64,000 nucleotides of DNA from Diphasiastrum complanatum (taxonomy: Eukaryota; Streptophyta; Lycopodiopsida; Lycopodiales; Lycopodiaceae). Both the position numbers and the translations under genes were made by a program. Numbering within the stretch: the first letter of the stretch is position 1; each line of letters starts with the position of its first letter. The DNA is taken from the NCBI GenBank assembly GCA_029204225.1, contig CM055095.1, forward strand, positions 76,259,431 to 76,323,430, in the 5' to 3' direction. The notes beneath the pieces were generated by a model, which saw only the letters and a program-made list of their open reading frames with translations, was not told where the DNA came from and did no database searches. Positions 21,341 through 38,639 of the stretch are shown here, in pieces.

Positions 21341-23914
21341 CTATATTGATTTGAACATGGATCTTGGTATAACTCCAAGGTTGGCTCTATGCTTGTTGAA
21401 GGATCTTTTGCTCAAAGGTTTGGTGAGCATATCTGCAATGCAAGATGATGTGTCGATGTGCTCCAATTTGATTTCACCTCCAATGAACTTCTCTCTCACG
21501 AAGTGATGTGCAACTTTGATATGTTTGCTCCTTGCATAGAATATTGGGTTGTTGGCAAGGACTTGAGCTAAAATGTTGTCACACATGATCATAGGCATAT
21601 TTTCTTCCATAATTATCTTTAGCTCCACTAGTAACATCTTGATCCAAAGCACTTCCTTTGTTGTTGTAGTGAGCGCCTTGTACTCAGCTTTACATGATGA
21701 GAGTGATACAGTATCTTGCTTTTTGGAAAGCCAAGATATCAAGTTTTCTCCAAGATATATGACATAAGCACTTGTAGATTTCTGATCTGCTCTATCACTT
21801 GCAAAATCCGAGTCAGAATAACCAATAATAGAAATATCTTCACTTTTATATAATAAACCAAAATCAAAAGTTGAAGATATATATCTAAGCACTCTCTTGG
21901 CCTTTTTCCAATGATAAATTGAAGGATTTTGCATAGCCTGGCTCAACTTATGAACACTAAAGCTTATGTTAGGTCTAGTTATTGTGAGCCAAATTAAGGA
22001 GCCTATAAGACTTCTAAAAAGTGTGATGTCCTCGAAGGATCTTTCATCACCTTTGTTAGAGTCCTTTACTTTTTGCTCCATAGGTGTTTCTATACTCTTA
22101 CAATTCAACATATTGAACTTTTTTAACATTGAAAGAGCATACTTGGATTGACATATGAAAGCTTTATCTTTAAGAAAGTCAATCTCTAATTCTAGAATAT
22201 AGTGTATTTTTCCAAGATCTTGCATCTTGAATTCTTTTCCAAGTGCAATCTTGGTTTCCTCAACTAACTTGATACAACTTCCTGTCAGAATGATATCATC
22301 AACATAAATAAGAAGGATGACAATATCTTTATCAAAAAACTTGACATATAAGGAAGGATCATAGTTACTAAGATTAAATCCTAGTGACTCAAGAAAGGTG
22401 TTAAGTCGCGAATACCATGACCTTGGGGCTTGCTTCAATCCATATAAACTTTTGAAGAGCAAGCAAACTTTTCCCTTATCATGGATGAACCCAATAGGTT
22501 GATCCATATAGATCTCTTCTTCTAGATAGCCATTTAGGAATGCATTAGAAACATCTAGTTGAAGAATTTGCCAATTGAAAAAACAAGCAAGAGAAATTAT
22601 GATTCTAATTGACACCATCTTTGCAACTGGGGCGAAGGTCTCCTCATAATCAAGTCCATATACTTGAGCAAATCCTTTAGCACACTCACATAAAGATCTG
22701 TTTTTCCTCTCATCTACTCCATTTTGAGATGGAGAATAGGCACAAGAAAATTCTCTCTTTATTCCTTCACCTTCACAATAATTATGAAACTTGTTGGAGA
22801 TATATTCACCTCCTCCATCACATCTTAAAACTTTAATTTTGCAAGAAAACTGTTTTTCTACATAAGCTTTGAAGATAAGGAAGTGATCAAAAACCATAAC
22901 CTTTGAAGAAAGTAGGTACAACCAAGTGTATCTAGTAAAGTCATCAATAAAGGTGACAAAACATGTTGCACCACCAATACTTTTAGAAGAGAAAAAATGT
23001 ACATTTGAATGTATGAGTTCCAATGGACAAGTAGACTCTATAAAAGACTTCTGATATGGCTTTCTATGTGACTTTGCAATGGCACAAGCCTCACAAGGCT
23101 TGAAATCTTTAGAAAGAAATTTTGGAAGACCAATAGCCTTCTCCTTCTTAACCATAGAAGACATAGATGTAAAGTTAGGATGTCCCAACCTTCTATGCCA
23201 CATCTTCTCCTTAGATAACAAAACAACTTCACAAAGGTTTGCATTCTCATAAGAATTCAACTTAAAAATTCCACCACATCTAGTTCCATCAACAAGGATC
23301 TCATCTTTTCTCTTGATAAAACAAGTATTGGAATTGAACTTTATATCACAACCATTATCAAGCAACTTTCCCACACTAATTAAGTTCTTTGTAAGTTTTG
23401 GAATGAAAAGAACATTAGAAAGTGCAAGAACTTTTGAAGAAGCAAGTTTCAATGGAATGTTGTCAATTCCTTCTATTGGACACTCATGATCATTAGCTGT
23501 GTAAATAGATCTCTTGAGTCCTTTGAAAGGTAAGATTGAGTCAAATGACTCCTTTGAACAGCACATATGTGAAGAGGCTCCATTGTCTATGTACCAAGCT
23601 CCATCTTTCTTGAAAGGTGATGAGGAAATACTGGACACCATAAGTGATCCTTCTCCATCACTTTCAACAGAATCTTCTTCAATCTCTTTGGAGAGATTAG
23701 CTTGCTTGAGTTGGTTTTTCTTCTTAAAGCAATTAGAGGCATAGTGCCCATGTTTGCCATAGAAGAAGTACTTCACTTTCTTCTTCTTGGTTTTTGTGTG
23801 AGGGATGAGATGTATCATCCTCTTCACCATCTTGATCTCGATCTTTGGCTTTGTCTTTGTTGTATGCTTGAGAGAATTGGTTCTTACTCCTTCCTTTCTG
23901 CTTGCCTTTGACAA
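21341..23914 (-). CDS. Copia pol polyprotein (protease, integrase, RT, RNase H), fossil
   Basis: An 857-residue frame with Copia domains in order: a gag-type zinc knuckle at the N-terminus (FYGKHGHYASNC), protease (WYIDNGASSHMC), the pre-integrase zinc region and integrase (MWHRRLGHPNFTSM; IDDFTRYTWLYLLSSK), reverse transcriptase (LQLDVSNAFLNGYLEEEIYM, YGLKQAPRSWYSRL, LLIYVDDIIL) and RNase H (GYSDSDFASDRADQKSTSAY). It supplies the enzymes for reverse transcription and insertion. Its end lies just inside the 3' LTR. The frame is a little shorter than usual for the family, so the element may depend on other copies. Confidence 0.9.
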   Translation of the reverse strand: MSKASRKEGVRTNSLKHTTKTKPKIEIKMVKRMIHLIPHTKTKKKKVKYFFYGKHGHYASNCFKKKNQLKQANLSKEIEEDSVESDGEGSLMVSSISSSPFKKDGAWYIDNGASSHMCCSKESFDSILPFKGLKRSIYTANDHECPIEGIDNIPLKLASSKVLALSNVLFIPKLTKNLISVGKLLDNGCDIKFNSNTCFIKRKDEILVDGTRCGGIFKLNSYENANLCEVVLLSKEKMWHRRLGHPNFTSMSSMVKKEKAIGLPKFLSKDFKPCEACAIAKSHRKPYQKSFIESTCPLELIHSNVHFFSSKSIGGATCFVTFIDDFTRYTWLYLLSSKVMVFDHFLIFKAYVEKQFSCKIKVLRCDGGGEYISNKFHNYCEGEGIKREFSCAYSPSQNGVDERKNRSLCECAKGFAQVYGLDYEETFAPVAKMVSIRIIISLACFFNWQILQLDVSNAFLNGYLEEEIYMDQPIGFIHDKGKVCLLFKSLYGLKQAPRSWYSRLNTFLESLGFNLSNYDPSLYVKFFDKDIVILLIYVDDIILTGSCIKLVEETKIALGKEFKMQDLGKIHYILELEIDFLKDKAFICQSKYALSMLKKFNMLNCKSIETPMEQKVKDSNKGDERSFEDITLFRSLIGSLIWLTITRPNISFSVHKLSQAMQNPSIYHWKKAKRVLRYISSTFDFGLLYKSEDISIIGYSDSDFASDRADQKSTSAYVIYLGENLISWLSKKQDTVSLSSCKAEYKALTTTTKEVLWIKMLLVELKIIMEENMPMIMCDNILAQVLANNPIFYARSKHIKVAHHFVREKFIGGEIKLEHIDTSSCIADMLTKPLSKRSFNKHRANLGVIPRSMFKSI

Positions 23915-24009
23915 AGAGGGAAGAGGGCTTTGTCACTTCCACCATGTTCAAGTTTGTTCATCCTGGAGAGTTTATAGCTTTGTCTAGATTCTTCAGAAAT
24001 AAGAATTCC

Positions 24010-24549
24010 TTAGAGAGTTTCTAGATTAAGTAACTCCTCCTTAATAGCAAAAGATTGAACAAGATTATCATAGTCATCTCTCAAGCCATTCAGTATGACT
24101 TGAACTAGCTCAACTTGGTTAATGGTAACACCAACACAGGAAAGCTCTCTATGTAAATCTTTAACTCTCAGAACATACTTAGATGCACTCTCTTCACTTC
24201 TTTGAAAACTTTGGAAAATCTGATTCCTAAGAGTGAGTATTCTAGAAGTATTCTTTGCTTCATAGATGGTCTTTAGTGCATCCCAAGCTTCTTTGGCTGT
24301 AGTGCAAGATCCTATCTCTCTCAAAATTTCATAAGATACATTCATCTTAATGAAATGTAGAGCCATTCTAGCTCTCTTCTTATATTTAGGAATTTCAACC
24401 TGTGCTTGAGTCTCCTCCTCAACACCAAGCACAATATCCATAACATCCTGGAGAATCAAAACAGACTCCATTCCTAACTTCCAAATTGAGTAATAAGAAG
24501 TGTTTAGTCTTTCACTGGCTTCTAGAAGATAACCTCCCTGAGATGCCAT
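24010..24549 (-). CDS. Copia gag (UBN2/DUF4219-like), fossil
   Basis: A 179-residue frame typical of Copia gag: the stretches AKEAWDALKTIYEAKNTSRI, LRNQIFQSFQRSEESASKYV and VILNGLRDDYDNLVQS follow the UBN2 pattern. The zinc-knuckle region lies further along, in the pol-side frame near 23760. Gag forms the cytoplasmic particle. It is the first gene after the 5' LTR. Confidence 0.85.
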   Translation of the reverse strand: MASQGGYLLEASERLNTSYYSIWKLGMESVLILQDVMDIVLGVEEETQAQVEIPKYKKRARMALHFIKMNVSYEILREIGSCTTAKEAWDALKTIYEAKNTSRILTLRNQIFQSFQRSEESASKYVLRVKDLHRELSCVGVTINQVELVQVILNGLRDDYDNLVQSFAIKEELLNLETL

Positions 24550-25299
24550 TATAATGAAGACTTCTTAGTTATTGGATTGAAGTTTGAGCTTGTTCCTATC
24601 AAACTTAGAGTTGTTGCTCTCTTTCACTATAGGTATTTTCAAGGTTGAACTACCTTCCTTTGTGAAACACTTGCAACTATATATGAGATGAATCTCAAAT
24701 ATTCAACAAGACAAGTTATATAGATCAGACACAAAAAGTGGTTTGTGACACTTTGGCTGGTTTGAATCCTACTTTTGGCACGTGTGAAATGCTTCAAAAG
24801 AAAACACTATTGACACTCAGAAGGCTCAAAGGGTATTCAAATACTTCAAACTCAGTCTTGATCTACAGTTTCTTGTGTTGGATGCTCAAAACAATGGATT
24901 CAGAACAAAGTATAATTGAATCAAATCAAAATGTTGTCACTCGGATTTTGGACCTATCCCTATCCTCTTTAAGAGCTTATAACTCTTGCTAGACACATTA
25001 GATTATTTGGTTTTAATTTTTATAAAAAGTACAGATCAAATGCTTTCCATCAAGCTATAACACTGCTATCTTTGGATCTATAAGTAAGGAGAACAAAGGG
25101 ACTGAAAAACTCTGATTTTCACACGTGCGGAATTCCAGAATTCCGTACTTCCTCAATTCAGGTCTAAAAATTCAGTTCAAGTCCGATTTGATCCAAATAC
25201 ACTTCAGAGAAAGGTTAGAAAAAGTACAAAACTGCTTTTTTGCTCGATTTAGCTCTCAGTTTCTTGTACAATCAGAATTGTTAGCATGCAAAGCTTAAT

Positions 25300-25314
25300 G
25301 TGGCTCTGATACAA
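25300..25314 (-). other. Copia primer-binding site
   Basis: The minus strand reads TTGTATCAGAGCCA directly inside the 5' LTR. This matches the TGGTATCAGAGC primer site complementary to plant initiator methionine tRNA, as in many Copia elements. Confidence 0.8.
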
Positions 25315-25546
25315 TGACAAAATTTCCAGAATTCACACGTGTGGGGAAATGTCCACAAGAGTGACTGATCTTAATTAAGCTTTGTGACTGGCACTATAAC
25401 CTGATTCTAGATTGATCAACAAAATATAGTTCAGAAGAAATGGCTAATCCGCAATCTAGCATGCTAATTAACAGAATATAATAGCAATGATCAAAGAATG
25501 AAAAAATACAAGATTTCAATGTATGAGCATTAGCCTCAACACGAGT

Positions 25547-25610
<64 letters not shown>

Positions 25611-26145
25611 AAACAATATCTGTTTAGATCCAAAATGACATGAGATAGCTACAAAACTTTGGTTCTTCATCATTGATTGTGTGGAGAGCTACACATATCT
25701 ATGGAGATTGAGGTAGCTCGAGGTAGAACCATATCTATCCATTCCAAAATGACATCTAAAGTGACATATAGAGTCTATGTGACATTTGTCACTTGTCATG
25801 CATGAAATTCTACCAACTTTTTACAAGTGTACTAGCTCTAACTAGAAATGTCCAAATCATCATGCATGTGTCCAATAAACTTTGTGCATGCCTTGCATGT
25901 CACTATGGATCACTTACAATTAATGCATGTGAGTTGCCACGAGTTTCTACAAGCATAATCATGCTAATTCTATGTCTACAAACTATATGCAAGTTGCATT
26001 TATAAAACTAGACAATACATAACCATGTAGCTCGAATTCTATCTAGGCCAAACTTGGCATTTTGCATTAATGAGCTACATACTTGCATGGTACAACATTT
26101 GTAGCAAGCCAAGAAATCAATATGGATTGTTTCTCAATTTTAACA
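25315..26145 (-). repeat. Copia 5' LTR
   Basis: 831 bp. It carries its own (GA)n tract at 25549-25606 and should hold the element promoter, read on the minus strand. Followed by the target duplication ATTTG. Confidence 0.95.
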
Positions 26146-26150
26146 ATTTG

Positions 26151-27815
26151 TCCGTCAAGGTGCCGCTTCGACTTGCACTGGAACTTGCCTATATTTTTGT
26201 TACAGTTTCCTTGACCCTGTCCCATAATTTTCGGCCATTTGTTGCAAGTTGATTTTTCTCTTTGCCGTTTCTCCATGTATTGGTACTGGCGAGCACTCAT
26301 GACTTGGGATTTCTTGAAGGCAACTGGTTCGAAAAACACAGTAGGCAATTTTTTATATTAATAAAAAGTAGCAAAGTACATTGGAAAAGTCGCTCGGCCA
26401 TGCCGGCTAGTATAATCGGGCCAATTCTAAGGCCGTAAACTATTCTATGGGCCATTTCTAAGGCCTCAACATTTCCTCTAGCCACATTTGGGCGGGCTAG
26501 GTTATGCCGATCTTATCAGTAATAGTTGGGTTTTACATGCCGAGTTTTACAAAATTGTAAAAATCGCTCTAAAAATAGCCCGATTTTTCGTGCAAAAATA
26601 TTGGCCAACATTGGCGACTTCACTAGGGAGTGTGGTCCCCACACGAACAAAATCAGAATGCTCTTGGTAGTGAATCCAGTATGGTGGGCTCAACACCCTT
26701 GCTGGGTGATGCTAACCACAAAGAAATTGCTCTCTTCCCAAAGGCCATTGGTTGAGCCTTTAGGATCCATCTGCAACTAGTTGTCTTCACTACAACATCT
26801 TCAAGTAAGTTGGCGTCTTCATACCTGCATCAAACCCATCCGTAACCTATGTGGCAAATGCTCCCACCCATCAGATTCAAAGGCATGCCCGTCTCAGACC
26901 CATGCATGGAGGGATATGCAAATGCATTTTTTAGTGATATAACATGGATGCAGGAAGACTTTAACATGTAATCTCTATTTCTGATTTGAATCATTTGGAG
27001 ATCTATGAAGAATAGATTGTACACTACTCATCAAAAAATCTCACACATATTGAAGACTAGAGTCGCACTCGTAATACCATTGTGTTTCTCAAATAACACA
27101 CTTCATCATAATGGATCTACATGAAAATCTCAAGTGTAGGGAGATCTAGTTGCAAATGGGGAGAAAGATATCGAACCTCTCAAATGGGTATGGATTCGAT
27201 CTGGAGTAAGCATCGTCAAACTTTTTTTTTTTAAGTGCTTTATCCATTGGGCAATGGAGTCACTCCCCTCCCCACTACAATGTTTTCATTCCCAAATTTT
27301 TCCTCTCTAACCCCCCATATGCTTCTATATCAATCAATCGTATGCTCGCTACAACAATGCACAATGCCCTATGCAGCTCAGAGTATATGCGGAGTGCATG
27401 GATATGGATGCATTCACTCAAGCTTGCAACAAATGTTTCAAACATATTGTGTCTAATGTGATGCGGGTGCAGTGATGGTGGGTGCAAATGATTTTGACTT
27501 TTGGATATTTGATTCCTGCACTTCAACAAGTGTTTGTGGAAGTAGAGTGGATTAATTTCTTGCTTTCTTTCTCTAGATTAGAATCAAGCTTCAAATAAAC
27601 TAGATAGGCTGGAGTAGTGGTATAGATCTTGCATACATTTCTACCCTTCAGTTGTTGATGTTCTTGGGAAGTTCAAGAATCAAGAAATGGGTATTTCTTG
27701 ATTCTTGCACTTGGAATGCTGCTAGTTAGTTTTTTGTTTTTTTGTTTTACTTTTCTGCTTAATGCTTTGGATTAATCTGAGATTTTTTTTTCAATCATTT
27801 TATAGTAGATAGAAG
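26151..27815. other. Intergenic DNA flanking the Copia insertion
   Basis: No gene recognised. On the minus strand 26150-26350 gives a basic peptide-like stretch (KKSQVMSARQYQYMEKRQRE), which may be a worn coding fragment split from 20482 by the Copia insertion. The rest has only short frames. Confidence 0.45.
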
Positions 27816-28037
27816 TTAGATCTGTTTGGAGTTCAACTGAGTTGCATGCTGATCTTTAGATGAACGTTCTTGACTTGCATGTTTCTTGATTTGTGAGTGC
27901 TTCAGGAGTGAACCTACTTGAGAATCCATTGATAGGCTAGATTTACCATGCCAGACTTCATGAGGAGTCTTATTGTTGACGGCTTTGGTGCTGGATCTGT
28001 TCTGCACATAACAGGCTGTGGGTGCATACAACAACAA
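27816..28037 (-). mobile_element. Copia integrase fragment, fossil
   Basis: The minus frame contains a phrase like YVQNRSSTKAVNNKTPHEVW, the typical end of a Copia integrase core. It is a short broken relic. It lies on the wrong side of the RT fragment at 28885 for a single simple element, so the two come from a rearrangement or from different insertions. Confidence 0.7.
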
Positions 28038-28364
28038 GAAACTTCATTTTTAGAAATAACTTTGATTTGTCTCTTTTTCTTTTCTTTTCAATTTTTTTTT
28101 CATAAAAAAACAAAATTTACCAAACATCAAGATTAGCAAAATAGAAAAATGAACAAATGAAAATAAAACATAGACTTCCTATTTTTCCTTATCCCATAGG
28201 TAAAATAGGTCATGTTCATTATCGAAAGTCATGGAATCTGGATCGGTATTCATAGGGTCGGTCCACACTGGTTCTTCTATTTCCTCCTAATTTGAGCTAC
28301 CATTTCTACTGCCATCATTCTTATAGGCCTAATCCTACTATTTAATAAGTTGAACCTCTTCTGA

Positions 28365-28676
28365 TCAGAGCCTGCATGGGTCCAATCTTGGTTGTGTATC
28401 GTTTGTGCATTTCCAACAACATTCTTCCAGGTGGCCATGTTTCCTGCAATACGCGCACACAGTGGTGGGACAATTCCTATTCAAATGATCCCCTTGGCAG
28501 AACCGACAAACAAGCCTAATGTGTGTAGGTGAATTTCGGTTGAAGTTTAGCTGGCATTTAAATTGTCCTATTTCTACAGCCAAGGTTGATACCCTCTCGT
28601 TCATACTTAAGACACGGTCTCTTAACTCTTTGACCAGATCTCTTGCTTCGTCATTGGGATCTCTAGGAGGCTCCAA
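28365..28676 (-). mobile_element. Retrotransposon gag fragment with two zinc knuckles, fossil
   Basis: A 103-residue minus frame with a coiled N-terminal half (DLVKELRDRVLSMNERVSTL) and two knuckle-like units, CRFCQGDHLNRNC and CAYCRKHGHLEECC. It looks like an LTR-retrotransposon gag, perhaps Gypsy or a different Copia lineage. No LTR can be tied to it. Confidence 0.6.
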
Positions 28677-28884
28677 TAAAGCTTCTTGTCTCCGTACTTA
28701 TCCCCATAACCAAGACAAAAATTCAACTGTTTTCAGGGAAAACTCTCATCGGCTGGGGAGCACGGGGTGGTTGAGATGGCCCTCGGGATTGGAAGCGGTA
28801 TCCCTCGGTCACTCACGTAAGGGCAGTGTGGCCCTTACGCTTTTAAAGCTTCCTGGCGAGACCAATCCCCAGTCAGGAAAATTT

Positions 28885-29340
28885 CCCTATCAATGTTGTA
28901 ACAAGAATCCATTGATTCTATCAAACCAAACCCTTGGAGCTTGCTTTAGCCTGTAGAGAGCTTTTTGCAGCTTACATACTTTGTGTTCTTGGCCTTGAAG
29001 GACGTAACCTTTAGGTTGATAGATGTAAATATCTTCTTGTATGTATCCATTCAAAAAAGTTGTCTGAACATCCATCTAGTGTACTTCTAGATCTTCAGCA
29101 ACTGCGAAGGTGAATAAAGATCAAATTGACTGAAGTCTTACGACTGCACTGTAAGTCTCAGTGCAGTCAATCCCATAGGTTTGTTCATAACCTTTACAAC
29201 TAGATGAGCTTTCCATCTGGTTGTTGAACCATCTGGATTGAGATTTAGCTTGAAGATCCACTTGGTGTCGATGATCTTTGCATCTGTAGGAGTAACGACA
29301 AGATGCCAGGTCTTGTTCTTCATCAGTGAATTGTGTTTGC
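28885..29340 (-). mobile_element. Copia reverse-transcriptase fragment, fossil
   Basis: Two neighbouring minus frames read as Copia RT: the N-terminal part (KNKTWHLVVTPTDAKIIDTK, WIFKLNLNPDGSTTRWKAHL) and the next part (MDVQTTFLNGYIQEDIYIYQ, LYRLKQAPRVWFDRI). Broken relic, a few hundred bases of a once 5-kb element. The left side ends near 28885 and the right side abuts the 1-kb tandem array. Confidence 0.85.
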
Positions 29341-29344
29341 AGTC

Positions 29345-33110
<3,766 letters not shown>

Positions 33111-33118
33111 GTGCTGGA

Positions 33119-35449
<2,331 letters not shown>

Positions 35450-35471
35450 AAAGAGAGAGAGAGAATCGAGA

Positions 35472-35517
<46 letters not shown>

Positions 35518-35533
35518 TAGGGGGGGGGGGGGG
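35450..35533. repeat. (GA)n microsatellite followed by a G tract
   Basis: Imperfect then perfect GA from about 35450 to 35511, followed at 35520-35533 by a run of about 13-14 G. Confidence 0.9.
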
Positions 35534-35814
35534 ATTTTTTGAAATTGTGTGTGTGCGTGTGCCCAAAAAAAAAAGAAAAAATGGCTTCTATGTGTTATTT
35601 TTCACACGCATAGGACCTTTCAATCGTTTTTTAGCTTTTCGCGTTGTAAAAAACGTGACATTTCTGGTGGGCAGAGCGTGACATTTTTTATGGCATGGCA
35701 ACATTCTCTCTCTAAAATATTTTCAATATAATAGACTAGTTGTGAGTGCCCGTCGTTGATGGGCAATGGCGACCAATCTAGGTGACGGCCGATGATTTGT
35801 GGATGATGGCCGAT

Positions 35815-36925
35815 CTTGAGTCTTTAATTCGAGCCTCGAAAAAATTTGAGTCCTTGAAAAATTTGAGTCTCATGAAAAAATCGAGTCTTTAAAAAAATCG
35901 AGTCTTTCGAAACATTCGAACTTTCGGAAAAATTTGAGTCTTTTGAAAACTTCGACTTGACAGTACAAAGGGTCCTTCGATCCTTTGAAAAAATTCAAGT
36001 TGACAGTTCGATCCTTCGGAAAAATTTGAGTCTTTGGATAAAATTCGAGTCGTCGAAAAAATTTGAGATGTTCCAAAAAAATCGATTTATTGCAAAAATT
36101 TGAGTAATTTGAAAAATTCAAATATTGAAAAATTCGAGTCATTGGAAAAATTCAATCATATGGAAAAATTCGAGTCTTTACAAAAAATCGAGTCAGTCTC
36201 AAAAAATTCGAGTCTTCAAAAGTTTGAGTCTGCAAAAATTGAGTCTCGAAAATTTGGAGTCTCCAAAAATTCGTGTTTAAGAAAATTCGAATCTCGAAAA
36301 ATTAGTGTCTAGAAAAATTCGTGTTTAGAAAAATTCAAGTCTCGTGTCTCCAAACATTCAAGACTCGTGTCTCCAAAAATTCGTGTCTCCCAAAATTCGA
36401 GTTTCAAGTCTCAAAAAATTGGTGTCTAGAAAAATTCGTCTCAAAAAATTCGAGTTTGGAAAATTTCGTGTCTAGAAAAATTCGTGTCTAGGAAATGTCT
36501 AGAAAAATTCGAGTCTCGAGTCTCCAAAAATTCGAGAAAAATTCATGTCCAAAAATTTGTGTCTAGGAAATGTCTAGAAAAATTTGAGTCTTGAGTCTCC
36601 AAAAATTCGAGAAAAATTCGTGTCCAAAAAGTTGTGTCTAGAAAATGTCGTGTCTTGAAAAATTTGTATCTAGAAAAATTTGTGTCTAGGAAATGTCTAG
36701 AAAAATTTGAGTCTCGAGTCTCCAAAAATTCCTCTCTCTAAAAATTCGTGTCTCCAAAAATTTGTGTCTCCAAAATTCGTGTCTCAATTCTCCAAAAATT
36801 CGAGTCAACAAAAAAATTTGATCCTTTAGAAAAAAAAATTCGATCCATTGGAAAAAAAAAATTGAGTTGTTCCAAAAAATAATTTGAATCTCGAACAATT
36901 TGAGTCTTCGAAAAAATTCGAGTTG
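35815..36925. repeat. Degenerate AAAAATTCGAGTCT minisatellite
   Basis: About 1.1 kb built from a short unit, roughly GAAAAATTCGAGTCT or GTCTAGAAAAATTCGT (12-18 bp), repeated some 60 times with variation. The left part favours TTCGAGTC(T)TTGAAAA, the middle GTCTCGAAAAATTC, and the right GTGTCTAGAAAAATTC with a higher-order unit of about 75 bp near 36480-36720. Any frames through it are artefacts. It abuts the (GA)n tract at 36935. Confidence 0.9.
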
Positions 36926-36933
36926 TTTCAAAA

Positions 36934-37070
<137 letters not shown>

Positions 37071-37348
37071 CCGAAATATGCGAGATGTGTTGATATCTTG
37101 CTTAGAGAGAGAGATAACAACAAAAGTCCGAGTCAAAGAGAGGCCGAGAGAACGACTTCGAGCATATCTCACACATGTCATATCTCAAACAGCTCACACA
37201 TCTCACATATCTGGCATATCTCGCGCATACCGGATATCTAGCTGCATTTTTGGAAGTGTGTGTTCATGTGAAGCAAAGTAGATACAACATAAGAGCAAGA
37301 AATAAAGATGTCGAAGGATAGAATAATTATAGTGGAACCATAAACTTG

Positions 37349-37542
37349 TTAGGTGTATCTTGAGACCATGAAACATAGAAGTCGTTGATAGTACACAGCG
37401 GAGGAGCAAAACTCCAGCTCTTCTTTGATATAAAAAATATGTACAAATCCCAAAATTGCTAAGAGAATTACTGCTACTATCAATCCCGCTATAACACCTT
37501 CCCTTGACTGATGATTTTTGCTGGTACGTACAGCAAAAAAGC
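37349..37542 (-). other. Possible exon with one membrane segment
   Basis: On the minus strand an acceptor-like TGTGTACAG at 37543 is followed by FFAVRTSKNHQSREG and a clear hydrophobic segment (VIAGLIVAVILLAILGFVHI), then FYIKEELEF. It could be a terminal exon of the lipase-like gene upstream, but the phase left by that gene's last visible exon selects another frame. A stray hydrophobic frame is equally possible. Confidence 0.25.
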
Positions 37543-37813
37543 CTGTACACAGAAGACCAAAAAGTAAGTTTGACAATGGGCATTCCATCTAAAATTTCTA
37601 TTTGCACCAGTCGTATACATGAAATTTCTATTGTAGACGTATCAAAAAATCAAACGAAGAGTAGATTTCTTGTAACAAAGACCTTTGAATTTGCCATCAA
37701 TGCATTCATTGTTTGTTTGAAGGCTGGAGCCATACTCTCTGCTATTTCAAACATCGACAGAAAGTGTGTTTTTCCTCGCTATGATACATTCAAGTGCGTT
37801 CCAAGATGATTAC

Positions 37814-38618
37814 CATATGCCTTGTAGTAGAATCTGGCCATCGTTGAGCTCTGGCTCAAGTGCGACATTTGGATGAGGGCTGGAAAGGCGTGGATATAAC
37901 ATGGAGATGTTCAGAGCCCCATCATTGTCCTGCCAATCTTCATCCCTGCAAATAGTTTTGACTAAGATTAGGTAAGATTGTGTTCACCAAGGAGCTCAAA
38001 TTTTTGCATACCCCATATGCAGGTAGATAAGAGAATGACTTGTTTGTATCCCTCATAAGAAGGAGAAGTCGTTGAAGGGTAATGCCAAAAGCTCATTTGC
38101 AATACTCTAATTAAGAGTATTGGATGAATATTAGATAAACTTGACGAAACTATCTGACCAAACAATTTTGTGGTTCTCTTGGTTGCATAACTGTGTGGAA
38201 AAGAGCACACCATGTTACTAAAAGGGACTTTCAAATAGTAGCATTTTCTCTTTAGTGAAAAAGAAGGAAATGAACAAAAGATGAGTTGGGTGTTAAATGA
38301 ATTAATGTAACAAAAAATGAAAACTTTTGTATTTGATGAAGTTGAGAAATCTCCTAATATGAAATAGAAGATTTACAAAAGCTAGGCTCTACATAATTTA
38401 CACTCATGAATTGGTTCCTTCTCAAATGGCATGATGATATATGAAAGTATTGAGATCTAGATCCTGACCCACAACTGAACTTATCACAGAATTCAAATAG
38501 AAGGTTAAACAATTTGATTTCATCCCACCTAAAGTAGTATGTGTTGGCATTTGTCTTTAGTCCATGGTTTAGTTGTAGTGTTGTTTGAATACTCAAATTT
38601 GGAAGGATCCAATATCCA
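37814..38618 (-). pseudogene. Plant alpha/beta-hydrolase lipase (bacterial family I.5-like), partial
   Basis: Three exons match a plant lipase family related to bacterial I.5 triacylglycerol lipases. Exon 38529-38618 ends LQLNHGLKTNANTYYF; exon 38190 to about 38045 reads SYATKRTTKLFGQIVSSSLS, NIHPILLIRVLQMSFWHYPS and PSYEGYKQ; exon 37814-37945 reads DEDWQDNDGALNISMLYPRL and ends QGIW at donor GTAATC. The first junction is exact (AG|T gives Ser). The second does not join in frame as read, and neither the catalytic Ser region nor the last exons are seen nearby. It is thus a decayed fragment, or a gene whose other exons lie behind introns I could not trace. The family is expected to hydrolyse lipid esters; the cell site is not known here. 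Confidence 0.65.
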
Positions 38619-38639
38619 CTTGCAAAACGGCCTGATGCA

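Larger units (their letters stand above)
20483..26145 (-). mobile_element. Ty1/Copia LTR retrotransposon, nearly complete, young
   Basis: A 5663-bp element in minus orientation, bounded by two LTRs (20483-21323 and 25315-26145) that begin TGACAAAA and end TTTTAACA on the plus strand, with the 5-bp target duplication ATTTG at 20478-20482 and 26146-26150. The right LTR is the 5' LTR. Next to it is a primer site close to TGGTATCAGAGCCA (initiator-Met tRNA type), and a purine-rich tract (AGGAGGAG) abuts the 3' LTR. Two long frames follow the Copia order: gag, then protease, integrase, reverse transcriptase and RNase H. The LTRs differ by roughly a dozen substitutions outside the GA tract, suggesting an age around a million years with an assumed plant clock. 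It has at most a few breaks; whether it is autonomous is unclear. Confidence 0.95.

Noticed and set aside
26320-26360. tRNA-like GGTTCGAA phrase
   Set aside because: No cloverleaf stems or acceptor arm could be drawn around it; no tRNA or rRNA gene was found in the window.
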